Shown: positions 26,017-34,704 of the stretch, in pieces
Layout: each line of letters starts with the position of its first letter
Position numbering within the stretch: position 1 is the stretch's first letter
DNA from: PoT sp049331405
Lineage (GTDB): Bacteria > Planctomycetota > Planctomycetia > Isosphaerales > Isosphaeraceae
Assembly: GCF_049331405.1 (NCBI RefSeq)
Contig: NZ_CP186274.1
Location: 5,890,001-5,954,000 of the forward strand
Length of the DNA: 64,000 bases
Reading direction: 5' to 3'
Translations under genes and position numbers: made by a program
Notes under the pieces: model-generated
What the model saw: only the letters and a program-made list of their open reading frames with translations
The model's database searches: none
Told to the model about the DNA's origin: nothing

Positions 26017-26633
26017 GCACGCGTCTCCAGGCGTTTCGACGTCCTCGGCTCGGTCGATCGGAGAGATGTTGCAAATGCGAAGCCGATGTCCAACCTCCCA
26101 CCGAATCCTCATCGACCCGCCGACCGAAATCCCAGGTGACAAATCCAGGGGCGGATGTGAGCCTTGGTACCTGCCTTAGATCGAGCTGGCTTGGCTTTTT
26201 ATGGCTGAACGCCTGACTCTCTCGACCCTGCCAGACATGAAGTGCGTCATCATCTTGTCGTCATATCGAGGGGAATTATAGTCCTGTTGCCAGGCCTTGC
26301 GTCGGATGTTCCCAATAGGAAACACGTTCCGCGAACCGGACGCAAATGGGCATTCGGATTGAGGAGGTGTTTTCCGTCACGAGACCCGGGAAATCTCCAT
26401 CAAAAGCATTATCGCGTGCTTGGATGGAGTGGTTTTGTGAGGGGGCTGTGATCAGAGGATTTGAGAAGGGTCTCTCGCCCTTTTTTAAGGATCAGGCGAG
26501 TCACTCTTCAGGCGTGATGCGGACAGGCTGCGATCGGTCGATGAGCCGGTCTGCCAGGGGATGGATGGGGGGCGTCAGGAATTCGACCCTCCGCCGCCTG
26601 CGGAGTGCCAGGCGGCGGAGGATCCAGGGCAGA
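26017..26633. other. Long non-coding stretch, relatively AT-rich
   Basis: About 600 bases hold no gene that can be supported. Third-position GC bias is lost in every frame from about 26180 to 26560. It may contain promoters for the small leftward genes or a decayed gene; no repeat ends or motif of a mobile element are seen. Confidence 0.4.
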
Positions 26634-27647
26634 TCAGAACGACTCGAGCACGACCTTGCCCTTGGCCTTGCCGCTTTCGAGCAGGGCGTGGGCCCGCTTC
26701 AGGTTCTCGGCGTTGATCTTGCCGAAGTGGTCGCTGATCGTGGTGCGGATGATGCCCGTGTCGACGAGGTCGGCGACCTCGTTGAGGAGCTGGTGCTGCG
26801 CGATGATGTCCGGTGTATCGAAGAGCGATCGTGTGAACATCAATTCCCAGTGAACCGAGAGGCTCTTCCGCTTGAAGGCGGTGATGTCGATCCCCTGCGG
26901 GTCGTCGATGAGCCCGAGCTTACCTTGCGGCGCGAGCGACTCGATGATCTGGGCCAGGTGTGTATCCGTCTGCGTCAGGCTGGCGACGTGCGTGACGTGC
27001 GGCAGGCCGATCCGCTTGAGCTCCTCCGAAAGGGGCTTCGTGTGGTCGATGACGTGATCGGCGCCGAGCGACCGGACCCACTCCGAGGTCTCGGGCCGCG
27101 AGGCCGTGCCGATGACGGTCAGGCTCGTGAGCCGTTTGGCGATCTGCGTGAGGATCGAGCCGACCCCTCCCCCCGCCCCGATGATCAACAGGGACTGATC
27201 GGTGGGCCGCTTGCCGGGGGCGACCTCCAGGCGGTCGAAGAGGAGTTCCCAGGCGGTGATCGCCGTGAGCGGCAGGGCCGCGGCGTGGGCGAAGTCGAGC
27301 GAGCGCGGCTTCTTGCCGACGATCCGCTCGTCGACGAGGTGCAGCTCCGAGTTCGTCCCCTGACGGGCGATCGAGCCGGCGTACCAGACCTCGTCCCCGG
27401 TCTTGAACAGAGTCGCCTCGGGGCCCGTGGCGACCACGACGCCGGCGGCGTCGTAGCCGAGGACCTTCACGCCCCCCGGCTCCGGCTCGGCACGCTTGCG
27501 CACCTTGCTGTCGACGGGGTTCACCGAGATGGCCCGGACCCGGACCAGGAGGTCGCGGCCGGAAGGCGTCGGATCGGGCAGCTCCACGTCGAGGAGCGAT
27601 TCGGGTTCGGTGATCGGCAGCGACTTGCGGTATCCGACGGCCTTCAT
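26634..27647 (-). CDS. Zinc-binding-type alcohol dehydrogenase / quinone oxidoreductase (MDR)
   Basis: A 337-residue medium-chain dehydrogenase. ATG 27647 (MKAVGYRKS) follows GGGAGGA, so the eight codons before it are not used. ISVNPVDSKVR and GYDAAGVVVATG mark the catalytic domain; IIGAGGGVGSILTQIAKRL is the NADPH-binding loop. The structural and catalytic zinc Cys sets of true alcohol dehydrogenases are missing, placing it in the zinc-free quinone oxidoreductase-like branch. It reduces quinones or enones with NADPH in related proteins. It lies downstream of a second MDR gene and probably shares its promoter and HxlR control. Confidence 0.9.
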   Translation of the reverse strand: MKAVGYRKSLPITEPESLLDVELPDPTPSGRDLLVRVRAISVNPVDSKVRKRAEPEPGGVKVLGYDAAGVVVATGPEATLFKTGDEVWYAGSIARQGTNSELHLVDERIVGKKPRSLDFAHAAALPLTAITAWELLFDRLEVAPGKRPTDQSLLIIGAGGGVGSILTQIAKRLTSLTVIGTASRPETSEWVRSLGADHVIDHTKPLSEELKRIGLPHVTHVASLTQTDTHLAQIIESLAPQGKLGLIDDPQGIDITAFKRKSLSVHWELMFTRSLFDTPDIIAQHQLLNEVADLVDTGIIRTTISDHFGKINAENLKRAHALLESGKAKGKVVLESF

Positions 27648-27659
27648 GGTTCCTCCCGA

Positions 27660-27689
27660 GGGGCCGGGCAACAGCTCGTGCCCGGCCCC
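27660..27689. terminator. Hairpin with T tract on the plus strand
   Basis: GGGGCCGGGCA (27660-27670) pairs with TGCCCGGCCCC (27679-27689) over an 8-base loop and is followed by TTTTTAT on the plus strand. Both flanking genes run leftward, so in their mRNA the stem lies just before a ribosome site and carries an A tract on its 5' side. Confidence 0.6.
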
Positions 27690-27743
27690 TTTTTATCTGA
27701 AAAGTATTGCTATTTGGAAATCAAAAGGATAATCGCAGCTTGC

Positions 27744-28733
27744 TCAGACCGTGACGACGACCTTGCCGATCTGCTCGTTCGACTCGAGGTAGCGGTGGGC
27801 CTCGACGATCTGCTCGAGCGGGAAGGTCTTCGCGATCAGGGGCTTGAGCTTGCCGCTGGCGAGCCCTTCCACGACGAACGCCTTGGTCCGCTCCAGTGTG
27901 ACGGGGTTCGTGGTGAACTCCATCACGATGTAGCCCCGGATCGTGAGCCACTTGGCGAGGACCTGGAAGAGCGGCAGAGGGGTCGGCTCGGTGCTGAGGA
28001 CCCCGTACAGGAAGAGGATACCCGACCGGCACATCGCCTCGCAGAGCTTATCCACGGTCGGGCCGCCGACGGGGTCGAAGACGACCCTCGCCCCCTTGCC
28101 GCCGGTGAGCTTGAGCGTCTCGGCGACGAGGTCCTGCTCTTCGGTGGCGATGATGTGGGTGGCCCCGGCCTTCTCGAGCTGTGCCCGCTTGGCGCTCGTG
28201 CGGGTCAGGGCGACGGGCGTGGCCCCGACCATGTGGGCGATCTGGATGGCGGCGATCCCCACGCTGCTCGAGGCCGCCGGGATCAGGACCGTGTCCCCCG
28301 CCTTCAGGTCGGCGATCTCGATGAGGGCGCCATAGGCCGTGGCGTACTGCATCCACGTGGCCGCGGCCTCTTCCCACGAGATCGACGCGGGGTGCTTCGC
28401 CAGGGCCGTCACCGGCACGATGGCGGCGTCGCCATAGACGCCATATTTCAGCAACGAGAAGTTCGGGACCACGCTGACGGCGTCGCCGACCTCGTACCCC
28501 GCCACCCCCGGCCCGACTGATTCGATGATGCCGGAGGCCTCGTAACCGAGCTTGGCGGGGAAGACGGGATCCTCGAGGTACTGGCCCCGGCGATACATCG
28601 ACTCGGCCCGGTTGAGCCCGATCGCCTTGATGCCGAGCTTGACCTCGCCGGGGCCGGGCGGAGGCAGCTCGATCTCCTCGATCTTGAGGACCTCGGGGTC
28701 TCCCGTCTCATGAAATCGCACGACACGCGCCAT
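27744..28733 (-). CDS. Quinone oxidoreductase-like MDR protein
   Basis: A 329-residue protein from ATG 28733 (MARVVRFHETGDPEVLKIEE); a longer frame upstream has no proper start context. AIGLNRAESMYRRGQY and GYEASGIIESVGPGV mark the catalytic domain, and IPAASSSVGIAAIQIAHMVGA the NADPH-binding loop. No zinc ligands are present. It probably reduces quinones or other electrophiles. It is divergent from an HxlR-type regulator, an arrangement in which the regulator commonly represses the enzyme gene until an electrophile modifies its Cys. The second MDR gene follows 96 bases downstream. Confidence 0.92.
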   Translation of the reverse strand: MARVVRFHETGDPEVLKIEEIELPPPGPGEVKLGIKAIGLNRAESMYRRGQYLEDPVFPAKLGYEASGIIESVGPGVAGYEVGDAVSVVPNFSLLKYGVYGDAAIVPVTALAKHPASISWEEAAATWMQYATAYGALIEIADLKAGDTVLIPAASSSVGIAAIQIAHMVGATPVALTRTSAKRAQLEKAGATHIIATEEQDLVAETLKLTGGKGARVVFDPVGGPTVDKLCEAMCRSGILFLYGVLSTEPTPLPLFQVLAKWLTIRGYIVMEFTTNPVTLERTKAFVVEGLASGKLKPLIAKTFPLEQIVEAHRYLESNEQIGKVVVTV

Positions 28734-28854
28734 GGCGAACACCTTCCCCTCGAGCAGGTTGTGTCTCGATCGCACCGATGTCGGACGGCCATTGCCGTCG
28801 CCCCGACCTCGACGGCCGGTGCCGGCCCGTCCCGCGACGTGCGTATTCTGGGTC

Positions 28855-28884
28855 TTGGTCCCCCCGAAGACAAGAACGTACAAT
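28855..28884 (+). promoter_or_regulatory. Candidate promoter of the HxlR gene
   Basis: TTGGTC (28855-28860) and TACAAT (28879-28884) are 18 bases apart, about 45 bases before the regulator's start. The region between the divergent genes is short (about 200 bases), so it probably also holds the operator. No convincing palindrome was found. Confidence 0.35.
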
Positions 28885-28929
28885 CTTGTGGCCTAGTATC
28901 AAAAATGTTCCTGTCGAGGACGTGCCGTG

Positions 28930-29319
28930 ATGAAGTCAAGGAAGTACACGCTCGACCCGGCGGGCTGCCCCGTGGAGGCGACCCTCGATGCAATCGGCGG
29001 GAAGTACAAGGGGATGATCCTGTATCATCTTCTTGATGGTACCAAGCGGTTTGGCGAGCTGCGCTGCATGATGCCCTTCGTGACGCAGCGGGTGATGACC
29101 CTCCAGCTCCGCGAGCTCGAAGCGGTCGGCCTTGTCCATCGCGAGGTCTACGCGGTCGTCCCGCCCAAGGTGGAATACTCGCTGACGGAGCTCGGCCTCA
29201 CCCTGGGCCCGATCCTGCGGATGATGCAGGAGTGGGGCGTCTGCCACATGGGGCACGTCGAGCAGGCCATCCGCGACGACCGCGAGGCGAAGGCCCAGCC
29301 TTCCAACCGGCAGGAATGA
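28930..29319 (+). CDS. HxlR-family transcriptional regulator
   Basis: A 129-residue winged-helix protein. It begins MKSRKYTLDPAGCPVEATLD followed by the IGGKYKG segment, which is the standard HxlR opening with a conserved Cys (residue 13). FGELRCMMPFVTQRVMTLQL is the recognition helix region and YSLTELG the wing. Two more Cys lie at LRC and GVCH. In the related YodB and HypR proteins the N-terminal Cys senses quinones, diamide or hypochlorite. GAGGA lies 9 bases before ATG 28930; GTG 28927 is the alternative. Its divergent neighbours are oxidoreductases, which fits a redox-sensing repressor. Confidence 0.93.
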   Translation: MKSRKYTLDPAGCPVEATLDAIGGKYKGMILYHLLDGTKRFGELRCMMPFVTQRVMTLQLRELEAVGLVHREVYAVVPPKVEYSLTELGLTLGPILRMMQEWGVCHMGHVEQAIRDDREAKAQPSNRQE

Positions 29320-29326
29320 CATGGAA

Positions 29327-29362
29327 AAGGCCGACCCCTCGTCGCGACGGAGGGCCGGCCTT
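29327..29362. terminator. Hairpin between convergent genes
   Basis: AAGGCCG (29327-29333) pairs with CGGCCTT (29356-29362), and inner CCCTC/GAGGG arms extend the stem. It is placed between the convergent HxlR and hydrolase genes. No long T tract follows. Confidence 0.55.
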
Positions 29363-29396
29363 GGCTTGAGTTCGAGCGGTCGAGCCTTCTCGGCCG

Positions 29397-30449
29397 TCAC
29401 TTCGCTTTGGCTCGATTCGCGGCCGAGGCGATGGCCTCGGCGAGCGTTCTGGAGAGGGCGACGGGGAGGTCGTGCCCCATGCCTGGGATGATGATGAGCT
29501 CCGCGCCCGGGATGTTGGCGGCGGTGTCCTTGCCCCCGTCGACCGAGATCAAGGGGTCCTCGGCGCCGTGGACGACGACGGTCGGCACCTTGATCGTCTT
29601 GAGCTTCGCGCGTCGATCCTCGAAGAAGCCGATGGCCACCGCGGCGTTCTGGCGGGCGAGGCTGGCGCGGTCGTCGATTCCTCGCTTCATGGAACGGCGG
29701 ATGACCTCGCGGAGTCGGGTCTCGTCGGGGGGATAGCCCGAGCCGCCGAGGACCTTGGAGAGGGTCATCGCGTATTCGAGGGCCACCTCGGGGTTCGTGT
29801 CCTCGTCGCGAGGGGGCTTGGGGATCTTCGAGAAGACTTCGGGCTTCGCCGGCAGCTTGATGTTCGGGGTCCCGGAGGTCGACATGATCGAGGTGAGCGA
29901 GAGCGTGCGGTCGGGATAGTCGGTCGCGAGGATCTGGGCGATGATCCCCCCCATCGAGACCCCCACGACGTGGGCCTTCTTGATGCCGAGGGCGTCGAGG
30001 AGCCCCAACGAATCCTTGGCCATGTCCTCGAGGGTGTACGGCAGCTTCACGGGCCGGCCCGTGAGCCTGGCGAGCATGAGCGCGTTCACGTCGGGCTTTC
30101 CCCCCGCCTTCAGCTTGGTGGAGAGGCCGATGTCGCGGTTGTCGAAGATGATGACGCGGTAGCCCCGCTTCGCCAGGTCGTCGCAGAGCTCGACCGGCCA
30201 GGCCGTGAGCTGGCTGGCGAAGCCCATGATGAGGAGCATCGGCTCGCCATCTTGCGGGCCATACGTCTCGTAGGCGATCTCGATGCCGTTGGCCTGGGCC
30301 TTCCCCTGGCTCGTCGGCTTCGGGCCGGGATCCGGCGGCTCGTCCCCCCCGGCGATCGAGCCCGACGCGGCGAGGACCGAGCCGAGCACGGCCAGGGCCG
30401 CGAGCAAGGAGGTGGGGATCCGAAGCGATGCCGGGCGGGTCGAGGCCAT
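29397..30449 (-). CDS. Secreted alpha/beta hydrolase
   Basis: A 350-residue protein with a signal peptide (LRIPTSLLAALAVLGSVLAASG) and then a Pro-rich linker. The hydrolase fold shows MLLIMGFASQLTAWP (oxyanion strand), VIIFDNRDIGLS, the nucleophile elbow VVGVSMGGIIAQ, the acid in HGAEDPLI and the His in GMGHDLP. This matches the group containing aclacinomycin methylesterase-like and epoxide-hydrolase-like proteins. The substrate is unknown. It is convergent with the HxlR gene and lies downstream of the serpin gene on the same strand, 126 bases away. Confidence 0.88.
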   Translation of the reverse strand: MASTRPASLRIPTSLLAALAVLGSVLAASGSIAGGDEPPDPGPKPTSQGKAQANGIEIAYETYGPQDGEPMLLIMGFASQLTAWPVELCDDLAKRGYRVIIFDNRDIGLSTKLKAGGKPDVNALMLARLTGRPVKLPYTLEDMAKDSLGLLDALGIKKAHVVGVSMGGIIAQILATDYPDRTLSLTSIMSTSGTPNIKLPAKPEVFSKIPKPPRDEDTNPEVALEYAMTLSKVLGGSGYPPDETRLREVIRRSMKRGIDDRASLARQNAAVAIGFFEDRRAKLKTIKVPTVVVHGAEDPLISVDGGKDTAANIPGAELIIIPGMGHDLPVALSRTLAEAIASAANRAKAK

Positions 30450-30575
30450 CGTGCTTGATCTCTCTCGGGCGTTTCGTGGCTCGGGTCGAGGCCCTCTCGG
30501 GCCATCCGGATCTTACGCCACACCGCCCGTTGGATCGAGCGAGCGAGCGGTGCGGCGTCGGGCCGGGCCTTCAAC

Positions 30576-31793
30576 TCAACCCTGGGGATTCATAAGCCGG
30601 CCGAGGAACAGGATGCTCCCCGTCGCGTTGTCCCGGATCAGGTAGATGAAGGGGTGGTCGGCGCGGAAGGGGATCGGCGGTGCGGTGATGGCGGCGGCCC
30701 GGGCCCCGACGGCGATCGCCGTGGCGGCCGCGGCCTCCGTCCCTTCCTCTGTGACGTCCACGAACGCCTGGTGGATCGCGTCGCTGATGAAGAGGTCATG
30801 CTTGCCGTTGATTCCCGAGAAGTCGGCCTTATCCGGTTCGAAGGCGTCGGATATCCCCAGGGCCTTCGCGGGGGCGATCAGGTCCACATGGCTCGTCGAC
30901 TTGAATCGGGGGAACGCGAGCGCGACGCGCCTGGGCTGCAGGCCCGAGATCCAGCGATTGAGGTTCTCGGAGGTCAGCCTGGCCTCGAGCGCGGTCAGGC
31001 CATCGACCTCGTCGGGCAGGAGCACGATCATCGACATCGCCCCCGACTTGTAGCCGATCTCGAGCGCCTTGATGCCGTCGCCGGAGCCGACTTTGTACGT
31101 CCCAGTCCGGTGCATCAGCTTCGCATCGACGTCTTCGCCGCCGCCGAGGTGGAACTTATCGTCGCGGGTCGACGAGGCGTTGAACGGGTCGGCCCAGGCC
31201 GCCTTGAAGTAGACGGCATCGGTGAGGACGAGCCTGGTGTTGGTGCTGAGGGGGCTCGGGATCAGGTTCTTGATCTTGCCCTCGGTCTGATCGGCCACCC
31301 AGGCGTTGATCGTGCGCTGGGAGCCTTCCGGATCCTTCTCGAACTCGAGCTGGGCGAGCTCGGCGTCGTACTCGTCGCGGGTCAGGGCGAGGAAGTCCGG
31401 CAGGAACTCGTAGCCGCGCTGGCCCCAGAGGCGGTCGGCGATGCCGAGGCGATATCCGGCGTCCTTGCCCCGCGACTTGAGGTCCTTGAGGAGGGATCCG
31501 AAGGCACGATGCAACTCCCCTCGGGGAAGGTCGAGGTGGAGGGCCTTGAGCATCTGGGCCTCGGTCGTCCCCTTCGCCCCGGCGACGGTCATCGCCAGCG
31601 CCGAGGAGATGCTCTGGGGGGAGAAGAAGAGGTTCCCCTTCGAGCCCCCTCGCAGCTTCGCATAGAGGTCGATCGCGAACGCCGTGTTACCGCTGACGAC
31701 TGGGTTCATGGGTTTATCCTGCCGAGCCTCGGCGGCGAGTGCCGTACTGCCGACCACGACCAGCATGAAGCACGAGTATAACCGTCGGATCAT
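30576..31793 (-). CDS. Serpin, predicted inhibitory with P1 Arg
   Basis: A 405-residue member of the serine protease inhibitor superfamily. ATG 31793 (MIRRLYSCFMLVVVG) gives a signal peptide ending near ALAAEA, with GGAG upstream. Serpin marks include NTAFAIDLYAKLR, NLFFSPQSISSALAMT, LVLTDAVYFKAAW and the C-terminal FRADHPFIYLIRDNATGSIL. The hinge VTEEGTEAAAATA fits inhibitory serpins; counting P15 at its Gly puts P1 at Arg365 (codon 30699-30701) and P1' at Ala. A trypsin-like target is therefore predicted. Inhibition works by a one-off conformational trap. It is divergent from the sugar dehydrogenase gene, 745 bases away. Bacterial serpins are patchily distributed, suggesting past transfer. 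Confidence 0.95.
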   Translation of the reverse strand: MIRRLYSCFMLVVVGSTALAAEARQDKPMNPVVSGNTAFAIDLYAKLRGGSKGNLFFSPQSISSALAMTVAGAKGTTEAQMLKALHLDLPRGELHRAFGSLLKDLKSRGKDAGYRLGIADRLWGQRGYEFLPDFLALTRDEYDAELAQLEFEKDPEGSQRTINAWVADQTEGKIKNLIPSPLSTNTRLVLTDAVYFKAAWADPFNASSTRDDKFHLGGGEDVDAKLMHRTGTYKVGSGDGIKALEIGYKSGAMSMIVLLPDEVDGLTALEARLTSENLNRWISGLQPRRVALAFPRFKSTSHVDLIAPAKALGISDAFEPDKADFSGINGKHDLFISDAIHQAFVDVTEEGTEAAAATAIAVGARAAAITAPPIPFRADHPFIYLIRDNATGSILFLGRLMNPQG

Positions 31794-32538
31794 CGTTCCG
31801 TCTCCGGGGGGGGAATTGAAGTGGGCCCGGTAGATCCACGACCAGGGGATGAATTTATTAGAGCCGAACAGAGCCCCCCTGCCCATCGGCTTCCGGATTC
31901 GGGCGCAACCCTCATCCATGTTTCGCCTTTCGAAGAACGATTTATTTGCGAACGCGGATTGTCCCCGATCGATCGGCGGCAACACCGAAACATGGATCCG
32001 AGTGATGGTCCGGAGAATGGGCTCGGCGAGGATCATCGGTGGAACGATCATTGGTCCAGCTTATGCCAATCACGACCCTTAAGGGTTCTCCCAGGAGTTC
32101 GATGCCGATGGGCCGGGTGAGATCGTCCAGCCTACCAATGGAAAAGATTCAAAATAAGATCAAAAAATACGATTGAGAGTTTGAAGAAGGCTCGATGAAA
32201 GCGATCTGGGCGAGGAGCGACACTGCAATGAGCGATCATTGTGGTCGAGCGGTGTCGGTGCAATCGCCATCCACGGCCCGGGTTACTGCATGTCCTGGCC
32301 TCTTCCCGAGGGCGTGCCCTTCATGGCAATGAGCCGGGCCGAGACGGGGCATCGCACGCCTGACGAAGCCCAGTTTCCCGGCATGTGGATTGCGGGACGT
32401 TGGTCCGCCGATTTCCATTCATCCTTCAACATCAGACACGAAGACGAATTTCTCCCGTATGTTAAGGGGCGATCAGCCCCGATGCGGACTTCGACGAGCA
32501 TGATGCTCCCCTCACCCTCTCCATGCCGAGACAACGCC
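31794..32538. other. Long divergent intergenic region
   Basis: About 745 bases separate the serpin and the sugar dehydrogenase. Open frames on both strands look like chance frames. Positions about 32140-32195 are AT-rich (a run with AAAATAAGATCAAAAAATA) and may hold a promoter or protein-binding site. No repeats or RNA motif were recognised. Confidence 0.45.
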
Positions 32539-34695
32539 ATGACGAACAGGGAGCCTCTCCTTCTTGCGCGCGGGCTGGTCACCAGGGTTTTCGGGAACGG
32601 GCGAGATCGTGGATTCCGGGCGTCAGGCCGCGGGGATCTGCGGTTGCGGCTCGAGCCGTTGGAGTCTCGCCTGACGCCGACGACCTTGCCTTCGGGGTTC
32701 GGCGAGGCCGTCGCCGCGACGGGGCTGACCGAGCCGACGTCGATGGAGTTCTCGCCCGACGGGCGCCTCTTCGTGCTCGAGCAGACGGGCAACGTCGAGC
32801 TCGTCCGCGACGACGGCACGACCTGGACTGCGCTTCACCTCAACGTCGACTCGCAGGGAGAGCGCGGGCTGCTCGGGATCGCGTTCGACCCCAACTACGC
32901 CTCGAACCACTACGTCTATCTCTATTACACCAACCCGAATGCCGGCGCGGCCTCCTGGTCGACGGGGGAGCACAACCAGCTCAGCCGGTTCACCGTGAAC
33001 GACTCGAACCCGCAGCAGCCCGTCTTCACCAACGAGGCCCCGATCCTCGACTGGAACTCGCTGAGCTCGGCGACGAACCATAACGGGGGGGCGATCCTCT
33101 TCGGGGCCGACGGCATGCTCTACGCCGGGGCCGGGGATAACCTGCAGACGTTCACCCAGGGCGGAAACACCTATCGGGCCTCGCAGACCCTGGGCAATCT
33201 GCTGGGCAAGCAGCTTCGCATCGATGTGTCGGCATTCAACTCCGGTGAGGCCACGCGCGACGACACGACGGTTGGGCATCTGATCCCGAGCGACAACCCG
33301 TTCGTGGGTTCGGCGACGGGCATCAACCAACTCATTTACGCGATCGGGCTCCGCAACCCGTACACATTCGCGGTCCAGCCTGGCACGGGAAAGATCTTCA
33401 TCAACGATGTGGGCGAGGTGACCTGGGAGGAGATCAATCTGAGCGTCGCCGGGGCCAACTACGGCTGGAGCGGCGGCAACACCGACGGCTTCGGCCAGTC
33501 CCCTCCGGGCCCCGGGGTCTATCACAACCCCCTGCTCGCCTACAACCATTCCGGCGGCCCGGCGAACGGCGGGAGCGCGATCACCGGGGGGACCTTCTAC
33601 AACCCGAGCACGGCCCAGTTCCCCGGCAGCTACGTCGGCAAGTACTTCTATGGGGACATCGGGGGCAACTGGATCCGGGTCTTCGACCCGGCGCACCCCG
33701 GGACGGCCTCGAACCCCGACACCTCGGCCTCCTTCGCGACCGGCATCACGGGCGGGGTCGTCGACGTCGCCGTCGATTCGAGCGGCCACCTCTTCTACCT
33801 GACGTACGACGGCAAGGTCACCGAGGTCTCGTACAACGCCCCTAAGATCCTGACGCAGCCGACCTCATTGACGGTCAATCAGGGAGACGCCGCGACCTTC
33901 CAAATCTCTGCCTCGGGTGCCTCGCTGACGTACCAGTGGCAGCATCTCGTCGGGGCCAACTGGGTCGACGTCGGCACGAACTCGCCCCGGCTCACGATCG
34001 TCGACGCGACCTCGGCGAACGCCGGCGCCTATCGCGCCATCGCCGCCAACGCCTTCGGCGCGGCCATCAGCGCCAACGCGACGCTGACGGTCCAGGTCCC
34101 CACCACCCCGACCTTGCTGCAAGGGTTGAAGGGAGAATACTTCGACTTCACCACGAGGCTCCGGAGCCTGCCCGACCTGACCGGCCGCACGCCCGACCTG
34201 ACGCGGGTCGAGTCGTCCCTCAACTTCTTCCCGAGCCGGCTCGCCTGGGCGGGGCTCGACGCCCGCTTCAACACCAACTTCGCCGCGAGGTTCACCGGGT
34301 TCCTGAAGGTCGACACCCCCGGGCGCTACACGCTGGCCCTGAATTCCAACGACGGCTCGAGGGTCTGGATCGACGGCAACCTCGTCATCAACAACAACGG
34401 CATCCACGGGATGGTCAGGCGCACCAGGGCAATCACGCTGGACGCCGGCCTGCACTCGATCCAGGTCGACTACTTCCAGAACCGAGGCCCCGCCGGCCTG
34501 ATCCTGTCGTGGTCGGGCCCTGGGGTCGCCCGCCAGGCCATCCCGGCGAGCCAGCTCTTCCACGCCTCCGACTCGACCCAGGCCCGGTCCGTCATCACCG
34601 CACAGTCGACCTCGACCGAGGACCGACCGCAGGTCGTTGGCTCCCCGTGGGCGGAGCTGGCACAGCGTCGGCGGTTCGCGAAGTGGAACGGCTGA
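32539..34695 (+). CDS. Surface PQQ-type sugar dehydrogenase with Ig-like and PA14 domains
   Basis: A 718-residue protein from ATG 32539. The N-terminus has LRLEPLESRLTPTTLPSG, a LEPR-XLL-like motif as in the first gene of the window. Residues about 55-430 form a glucose/sorbosone dehydrogenase beta-propeller: SMEFSPDGRLFVLEQTGNV, GERGLLGIAFDPNY, IYAIGLRNPY and DVGEVTWEEINLSVAGANYG. Residues about 433-520 are an Ig-like domain (LTQPTSLTVNQGDAATF) and about 527-677 a PA14 domain (LKGEYFDF, RYTLALNSNDGSRVWIDG), likely for sugar binding. It probably sits at the cell surface and oxidises sugars. The upstream in-frame extension from 32239 lacks typical composition. Only 9 bases separate its end from the convergent polyketide synthase gene. 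Confidence 0.9.
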   Translation: MTNREPLLLARGLVTRVFGNGRDRGFRASGRGDLRLRLEPLESRLTPTTLPSGFGEAVAATGLTEPTSMEFSPDGRLFVLEQTGNVELVRDDGTTWTALHLNVDSQGERGLLGIAFDPNYASNHYVYLYYTNPNAGAASWSTGEHNQLSRFTVNDSNPQQPVFTNEAPILDWNSLSSATNHNGGAILFGADGMLYAGAGDNLQTFTQGGNTYRASQTLGNLLGKQLRIDVSAFNSGEATRDDTTVGHLIPSDNPFVGSATGINQLIYAIGLRNPYTFAVQPGTGKIFINDVGEVTWEEINLSVAGANYGWSGGNTDGFGQSPPGPGVYHNPLLAYNHSGGPANGGSAITGGTFYNPSTAQFPGSYVGKYFYGDIGGNWIRVFDPAHPGTASNPDTSASFATGITGGVVDVAVDSSGHLFYLTYDGKVTEVSYNAPKILTQPTSLTVNQGDAATFQISASGASLTYQWQHLVGANWVDVGTNSPRLTIVDATSANAGAYRAIAANAFGAAISANATLTVQVPTTPTLLQGLKGEYFDFTTRLRSLPDLTGRTPDLTRVESSLNFFPSRLAWAGLDARFNTNFAARFTGFLKVDTPGRYTLALNSNDGSRVWIDGNLVINNNGIHGMVRRTRAITLDAGLHSIQVDYFQNRGPAGLILSWSGPGVARQAIPASQLFHASDSTQARSVITAQSTSTEDRPQVVGSPWAELAQRRRFAKWNG

Positions 34696-34704
34696 CCGGT
34701 CGCT

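Noticed and set aside
26346..28520. Open frame of 724 codons on the plus strand across two MDR genes
   Set aside because: Antisense to two clear enzyme genes; no ribosome site or domain.
32239..32538. In-frame N-terminal extension of the sugar dehydrogenase
   Set aside because: Composition unlike a protein N-terminus and no signal; the motif-bearing N-terminus begins at 32539.
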